NCBI GenBank assembly: GCA_002315625.1
Contig: DCHH01000024.1
Span: 1-9,479 of the forward strand
Source of the DNA: Bacteroidales bacterium UBA1757
Lineage (GTDB): Bacteria > Bacteroidota > Bacteroidia > Bacteroidales > UBA1402
Length of the DNA stretch: 9,479 nucleotides
Direction: 5' to 3'
Positions within the stretch are counted from its first letter, which is position 1; each line of letters opens with the position of its first letter. Shown here in pieces: positions 6,116 through 9,479 of the stretch. The notes beneath the pieces were generated by a model, which was not told the origin of the DNA, ran no database searches, and was given only the letters and a program-made list of their open reading frames with translations. The translations under genes were made by a program, and so were the position numbers.

Positions 6116-9016
6116 CTAAAAGAGTTTGCCGTCCTGACGGAAGAGATTCTTCTCGCTGACGGTGATTACTTTTCCGAACTTTGCTAGTTCCTTCGAGGGG
6201 ATGTCGCGGGGATTACCGATGATGCCGATTACAATGGGCTTCCCCTTGATATTCTTCTCGTAATACCCGAAAATATCTTCGTATGTAAGCTCCTTGATCC
6301 GGGGTACAGCCGTCTTGGCGGGGGTGTCGTCGTAACCCTGTCGCTTCCAGTCGGCTATGAAGGAACTCAGGTCGCGGGCATCCTGACGGGTCAGATAGTT
6401 TTGGAGCAGATAATTCTTGATGTTCTGCAAGTTCTCGTGATGGACAGGCATATCAGTAAGAAGCTTCATATAAAGGGCAATGGCATCCAGCGCCTTGTCG
6501 TTCTGCGTCCCGACGTAGCCGGTGAATCCCTTCGGCTTTCCCGGGATACGGGTGGTTTTTACGCCGCCGGTAGCCGTATAAGCCATTGAATTATACTCAC
6601 GTATTTCCTGGAGAATCAGGCCGTTGAAACCTCCTCCGATGTATTCATTGAAGGCCTGCATCGCCACGCGCTCATCCTTTTCGAAATTATCCATAGGCAC
6701 GTAGAAAAGGATCTGAGCCTGCTGGAACTCCGTACTGGGAAAGAAATAGATTGTATTCTCGTCGTACTTCTTCATATCTCGGACAATGGGCGAAGTCGTT
6801 GGCTTCTCCCCTTCCACCAGCGGCAGGTTACTGGCAAGAATCGGATAGACCTGGTCAAAGGGCAACTGGCCCGAATAGTGGATTTCCGCAGCAAAATGGG
6901 TAGCTTCAATCACACTTCCCGTCAGCTTGGAAATGTCCATCCCGATAATCTCCTCATCGCTCGGCTCAGACAGATATTCAGACTGGTCTCCGTAGAGCAT
7001 GTACTCCTGAAGAGCATTCCCAAGGGCATCCACATTCTTCTTCCGAATCATTCTGGTAGTGGCCGCCGAACCGATAACATTTCCCAACTGCTTTTCATCC
7101 AGATCAGGCATCAGAAGCAGACGTGTCAGAAGCAGGCAGGCGGGTTGCAGGTTCTGCTCGTAGCCGCGAAGGGTCACATAGAGATAGTCATCATCCGCAC
7201 TGATTTCGTATGTAGCCCCTAAGCTTGCAAACTCTTCCCTGAGTTTGTCCGACTTTGCGTATGCCATAATACCGGCACTGTTCATCAGCGAAGAACCATA
7301 CTGAAGGAAGGGAAGGTCTTTGCGGTTGGCACCATATTTCAGTATCAGGGTAAAGACATCGTTCTTCTCGTTCTGCGCATAGTAAATCGTGGAATAGGAA
7401 TTGATTTTCTTCTCGCTAACATCGCTCCAATCGGCGTATGTCTCGGCAATTGGGGGAACAAACATTCCTTCGATTGAGGAAGCGTAGGCTGAATGGAGTC
7501 CCTTGACCGGAGTAATCGGGTCGTACGACGGCTTGACGATTTTCTCCGTCTTGCCAGGCTTGCCGATTTCGTTGTAAATGACAGTCACATTACCATTGAA
7601 ATATTGTGCGGCCACCCGCTTGATGTCATCGACAGTCACAGCAGCGATACGGTCCTTGTAGCTCAACACCTTGTTCAAATCCAGCCCGTAAATGAATGCA
7701 TCGCGAATCTGTGAAGACTTTGCCCCGTCCGACTCCATCGAGAGGTCGTAGTCACGGCAAAGGCCCAACTTTATGGCATCCACCTGAGCCGGGTCAAACT
7801 CGCCTCGGGCCATTTTTCCAGCGGCTTCCGAAAGGAGTTTTTCCACCTTCTTGGAGGAATCGTATGTTCTCTGTGCCTGGTCATAGTAGGGGACAGCAAT
7901 CAGAACCACCCTTCCGAGGGTTCCAAGCTGAAGGGCCTCAGCTCCAGCTCCCATCACATCGCCGGAAATCGACATGCGGTCGAGCAGTCCGGTACCGAAA
8001 CTGTTGGAGAGGAGCTTCAGACAAAGCTCCATGGCAATTTCGTCGTCGCTTCCCCTGGCCGGAGCATTGTAGGCCAAAAGGACTGACGGTGAATCGGAGA
8101 GTTTTGAAGTGTATTGCTTACGGCCGGATATTGACTGGTCAACAATAGCCTCATGAGCAGGCGAAGACTTGGCAGGCAGCTTTCCGAAAGTGGCATTGAT
8201 GGGACGGAGAATCGTCTTTGCCTGGATGTTACCCACCAGAATCAAAGCCATGTTCTCCGGCACATACCAGTCTTCGTAAAATTTGATAAGCTGACTGAGA
8301 CGCGGGTTCTTGAGGTGTTCTCCAAGCCCGATGACAGGTCGTTCGTACGGTGTCCCCTCAAAAAGTTTCGAGAGCATGAACTCCTGAGTGCGCGACTGCT
8401 TATTGTCCTGATATAGATTGTACTCTTCATAGACCGTCTCAAGCTCACTCTGGAATGAACGGAAAACCGGCTGGATAAAACGCTCGGATGCCACCATCAG
8501 CCACTTTGAAATCTGGTTGGCTGGGAAGCGGTTGAAATAGACCGTCATGTCGTAAGACGTGCCGGCATTCAGCGACGAGCCGCCAAGCCCCTCAATCAGG
8601 TATGCATACTCGTTGGCCACCATGAACTTGCTTTCCTTGACGCTTTGTTCATTGATTTGCCTGGACAGTTCCTGTCTCTCCTCATCCGAAGTGGCAGCCG
8701 CCATCTGGTCGTAGAGAGAAACTATTTCTTCGTAAATCGGTTTTTCCCTTTCCCAATCAAGGGTTCCAATCTTGGCAGTGCCCTTGAACATGACATGTTC
8801 CAGATAATGAGCCAGTCCCGTGTAGGCTTCAGGGTCATCGACCGAGCCTATACGCACAGCCACCTCGCCATAGACATCAGTCATAGTGGAATCTTCCCAG
8901 ATATAAACCGTCAGCCCGTTTTTGAGTTGAAACATCTGCAAATCCTGCGCCGCCAAGCGCCGCATCGGCACCATCGCACAAATGGCAACCAATAAAACAA
9001 CAAAGAGTTTCTTCAT
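6116..9016 (-). CDS. Exported M16 (pitrilysin-type) zinc metallopeptidase, two-lobed
   Basis: With the ATG at 9014-9016 the protein has 966 residues. An in-frame TTG two codons upstream (9020-9022) is a less likely start, because MKKLFVVLLVAICAMVP then forms a regular signal peptide and the promoter leaves a short leader. Probable cut near LAA-QD (21-25), so periplasmic. Lobe 1 (about 27-490) has the inverted zinc motif HxxEH as His70-Tyr-Leu-Glu73-His74, with the third ligand probably Glu198 and its partner Glu191 in ELETVYEE. The roughly 45-residue helical stretch between these (about 82-130) is common in Bacteroidota M16 peptidases. FYEDWYVPENMALILVGNI (246-264) is the usual M16_C opening. 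Lobe 2 (about 535-966) lacks HxxEH and should be the non-catalytic half that closes the chamber, with GGGFNGLILQEIREYNSMAYT (794-814) matching the family's substrate-binding R/Y region. Likely degrades peptides. It converges on the GH127 gene and is probably not co-regulated with it. Confidence 0.92.
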   Translation of the reverse strand: MKKLFVVLLVAICAMVPMRRLAAQDLQMFQLKNGLTVYIWEDSTMTDVYGEVAVRIGSVDDPEAYTGLAHYLEHVMFKGTAKIGTLDWEREKPIYEEIVSLYDQMAAATSDEERQELSRQINEQSVKESKFMVANEYAYLIEGLGGSSLNAGTSYDMTVYFNRFPANQISKWLMVASERFIQPVFRSFQSELETVYEEYNLYQDNKQSRTQEFMLSKLFEGTPYERPVIGLGEHLKNPRLSQLIKFYEDWYVPENMALILVGNIQAKTILRPINATFGKLPAKSSPAHEAIVDQSISGRKQYTSKLSDSPSVLLAYNAPARGSDDEIAMELCLKLLSNSFGTGLLDRMSISGDVMGAGAEALQLGTLGRVVLIAVPYYDQAQRTYDSSKKVEKLLSEAAGKMARGEFDPAQVDAIKLGLCRDYDLSMESDGAKSSQIRDAFIYGLDLNKVLSYKDRIAAVTVDDIKRVAAQYFNGNVTVIYNEIGKPGKTEKIVKPSYDPITPVKGLHSAYASSIEGMFVPPIAETYADWSDVSEKKINSYSTIYYAQNEKNDVFTLILKYGANRKDLPFLQYGSSLMNSAGIMAYAKSDKLREEFASLGATYEISADDDYLYVTLRGYEQNLQPACLLLTRLLLMPDLDEKQLGNVIGSAATTRMIRKKNVDALGNALQEYMLYGDQSEYLSEPSDEEIIGMDISKLTGSVIEATHFAAEIHYSGQLPFDQVYPILASNLPLVEGEKPTTSPIVRDMKKYDENTIYFFPSTEFQQAQILFYVPMDNFEKDERVAMQAFNEYIGGGFNGLILQEIREYNSMAYTATGGVKTTRIPGKPKGFTGYVGTQNDKALDAIALYMKLLTDMPVHHENLQNIKNYLLQNYLTRQDARDLSSFIADWKRQGYDDTPAKTAVPRIKELTYEDIFGYYEKNIKGKPIVIGIIGNPRDIPSKELAKFGKVITVSEKNLFRQDGKLF

Positions 9017-9043
9017 GTACAAGTTTATTCAAAATCCAAGTCG

Positions 9044-9075
9044 CAAAGATAACCCTTTATATTATAATTCCGCCA
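9044..9075 (-). promoter_or_regulatory. Bacteroidota-type promoter for the M16 peptidase gene
   Basis: On the minus strand TATCTTTG (plus-strand CAAAGATA, 9044-9051) is a perfect TAnnTTTG box. A weak -33 candidate TGG (9073-9075) lies about 21 nt further upstream. Transcription from near 9038 would leave a leader of about 22 nt before the ATG at 9016, which supports that start over the upstream TTG. Confidence 0.65.
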
Positions 9076-9178
9076 GCTTATGCGGAATAAGTTTGGCAAT
9101 CCGGAAAAGACGACTTTCTTTGTACATCATAAAGGAAAAACCAACTATTAGCATTCCTATGTCTATGAGACCTGCCAT
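9062..9178 (-). CDS. Possible 38-residue single-pass membrane peptide (tentative)
   Basis: An ATG at 9176-9178 opens a 38-codon frame ending in TAA at 9062-9064. The predicted peptide begins MAGLIDIGMLIVGFSFMMY, a hydrophobic segment long enough to cross a membrane, followed by a basic amphipathic tail (KESRLFRIAKLIPHKLAEL). A purine-rich AAGGAG lies about 10 nt before the ATG, and the ATG overlaps the stop of another short open frame as TAATG. Against it: no recognised family, no good promoter box upstream, and AT-rich DNA where hydrophobic short frames arise by chance. The plus strand of the same stretch also reads as a signal-peptide-like 50-codon frame, which shows how permissive the composition is. 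It lies 45 nt upstream of the M16 gene on the same strand, but that gene has its own promoter inside the gap. Confidence 0.3.
   Translation of the reverse strand: MAGLIDIGMLIVGFSFMMYKESRLFRIAKLIPHKLAEL
9067..9088. repeat. Inverted repeat in the upstream region of the M16 promoter
   Basis: ATTCCGC (9067-9073) and GCGGAAT (9082-9088) form a perfect 7-bp inverted repeat with an 8-nt spacer, overlapping where the -33 element of the M16 promoter should be. It could be a regulator binding site or a weak terminator for anything transcribed leftward from 9178, although no U-run follows. It also overlaps the last codons of the tentative small frame 9062-9178. Confidence 0.4.
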
Positions 9179-9479
9179 TACCTTATATCTCCTTCTTTTT
9201 GTTTCCTTAATTTCTGTACCAAAGAAGTTATTCCTTCGCAGTCGGATAAATCAACTGTCATTCTCTTTGACAACTATGTGCATTGCAATATTGACGGATA
9301 TCCTAAAATAGCCGGTCTTCGTGATGCAGTACTCCCACTTTTCAGACCAGCTATGCCTAGTGCCTAAGTCAATATTGTTGTTGTAACCAGTTGCTGGCAA
9401 ACTGCTTAATTCAGTATCTTCTGTGTGACAATTTACTCAATCGGCCGCTGCCGAGAGCGTTTTGGTGGACTGATGACTG
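9179..9479. other. AT-rich end of window with no defensible gene
   Basis: About 300 nt with lower GC than the flanking genes. Two open stretches lack starts: 71 codons on the plus strand (9152-9364, stop TAA 9365-9367, preceded in frame by TAG at 9149-9151) and 61 codons on the minus strand (9436-9254, stop TGA 9251-9253, preceded in frame by TGA at 9437-9439). They overlap on opposite strands, so at most one can be real, and neither resembles a family I know. The last 40 nt are GC-richer and hold a small hairpin, TCGGC-CGCT-GCCGA (9441-9454). The stretch may be the decayed edge of a gene or element continuing beyond the window, or simply untranslated DNA upstream of the M16 gene. Confidence 0.4.

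Noticed and set aside
7696..8148. Plus-strand open frame of 150 codons inside the M16 gene
   Set aside because: Antisense shadow of the peptidase, rich in Arg, Pro and Gly without domain features.
9020..9022. TTG as the start codon of the M16 peptidase (adds Met-Tyr to the N-terminus)
   Set aside because: The ATG at 9014-9016 is six nt downstream and gives a regular MKKLF signal peptide. ATG is much the commoner start.
9159..9311. Plus-strand 50-codon frame with a signal-peptide-like start (MSMRPAITLYLLLF)
   Set aside because: No promoter box, no recognisable mature domain, and antisense to an equally plausible small frame. It fits low-complexity AT-rich composition.
9286..9377. 10-bp inverted repeat CAATATTGAC (9286-9295) / GTCAATATTG (9368-9377)
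   Set aside because: Short, 72 nt apart, each half largely self-palindromic and AT-rich, so chance is likely. No extension beyond 10 bp.
1..9479. CRISPR array, tRNA or rRNA genes, complete insertion sequence, defence or toxin-antitoxin system
   Set aside because: No spaced direct repeats, no tRNA-like cloverleaf or rRNA stretch noticed, no transposase or defence-protein motifs in any credible frame.

Overview
The window looks like chromosomal DNA from a member of the Bacteroidota, probably Bacteroidales (a Bacteroides/Prevotella-type gut or rumen organism). Three things point there: promoter boxes of the TAnnTTTG type ahead of the genes, start codons without consistent Shine-Dalgarno sequences, and the gene content (secreted LacZ-type GH2, secreted GH127, a secreted two-lobed M16 peptidase with the long insert usual in this phylum). 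Genus level is inference.

Layout. At 15-51 there is a perfect 37-nt hairpin that terminates a leftward gene (78-638) for a YdeI/OmdA-family protein. A short divergent promoter region (639-830) separates it from two rightward genes for exported glycoside hydrolases: a full-length LacZ-type GH2 enzyme (831-3935) and a GH127-type beta-L-arabinofuranosidase (4013-6049). A second copy of the hairpin, in inverted orientation, lies at 6075-6110 between the GH127 gene and the convergent M16 peptidase gene (6116-9016, leftward). The remaining 9017-9479 is AT-richer. It holds the M16 promoter, one possible 38-codon membrane peptide and otherwise no gene I can defend.

How the genes may work together. 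The two hydrolases carry signal peptides and all core catalytic residues, so they probably act in the periplasm or outside the cell on galactose- and arabinose-containing plant glycans or glycoproteins. The GH2 enzyme keeps both catalytic glutamates and the Mg and Na ligands of LacZ. It has substitutions at the LacZ positions that recognise the galactose C6 hydroxyl (His540 to Tyr, and the Asp598-Phe601 loop). Next to an arabinofuranosidase, this raises the possibility of an enzyme that prefers alpha-L-arabinopyranose or another sugar lacking C6-OH. No SusC/SusD, regulator or transporter is visible, so this is either an edge of a polysaccharide utilisation locus or an orphan pair.

The strongest unexplained structure is the pair of inverted 37-nt palindromes bracketing the YdeI-GH2-GH127 block. 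I saw no wholly new system such as a defence island, CRISPR array, retron or complete mobile element.
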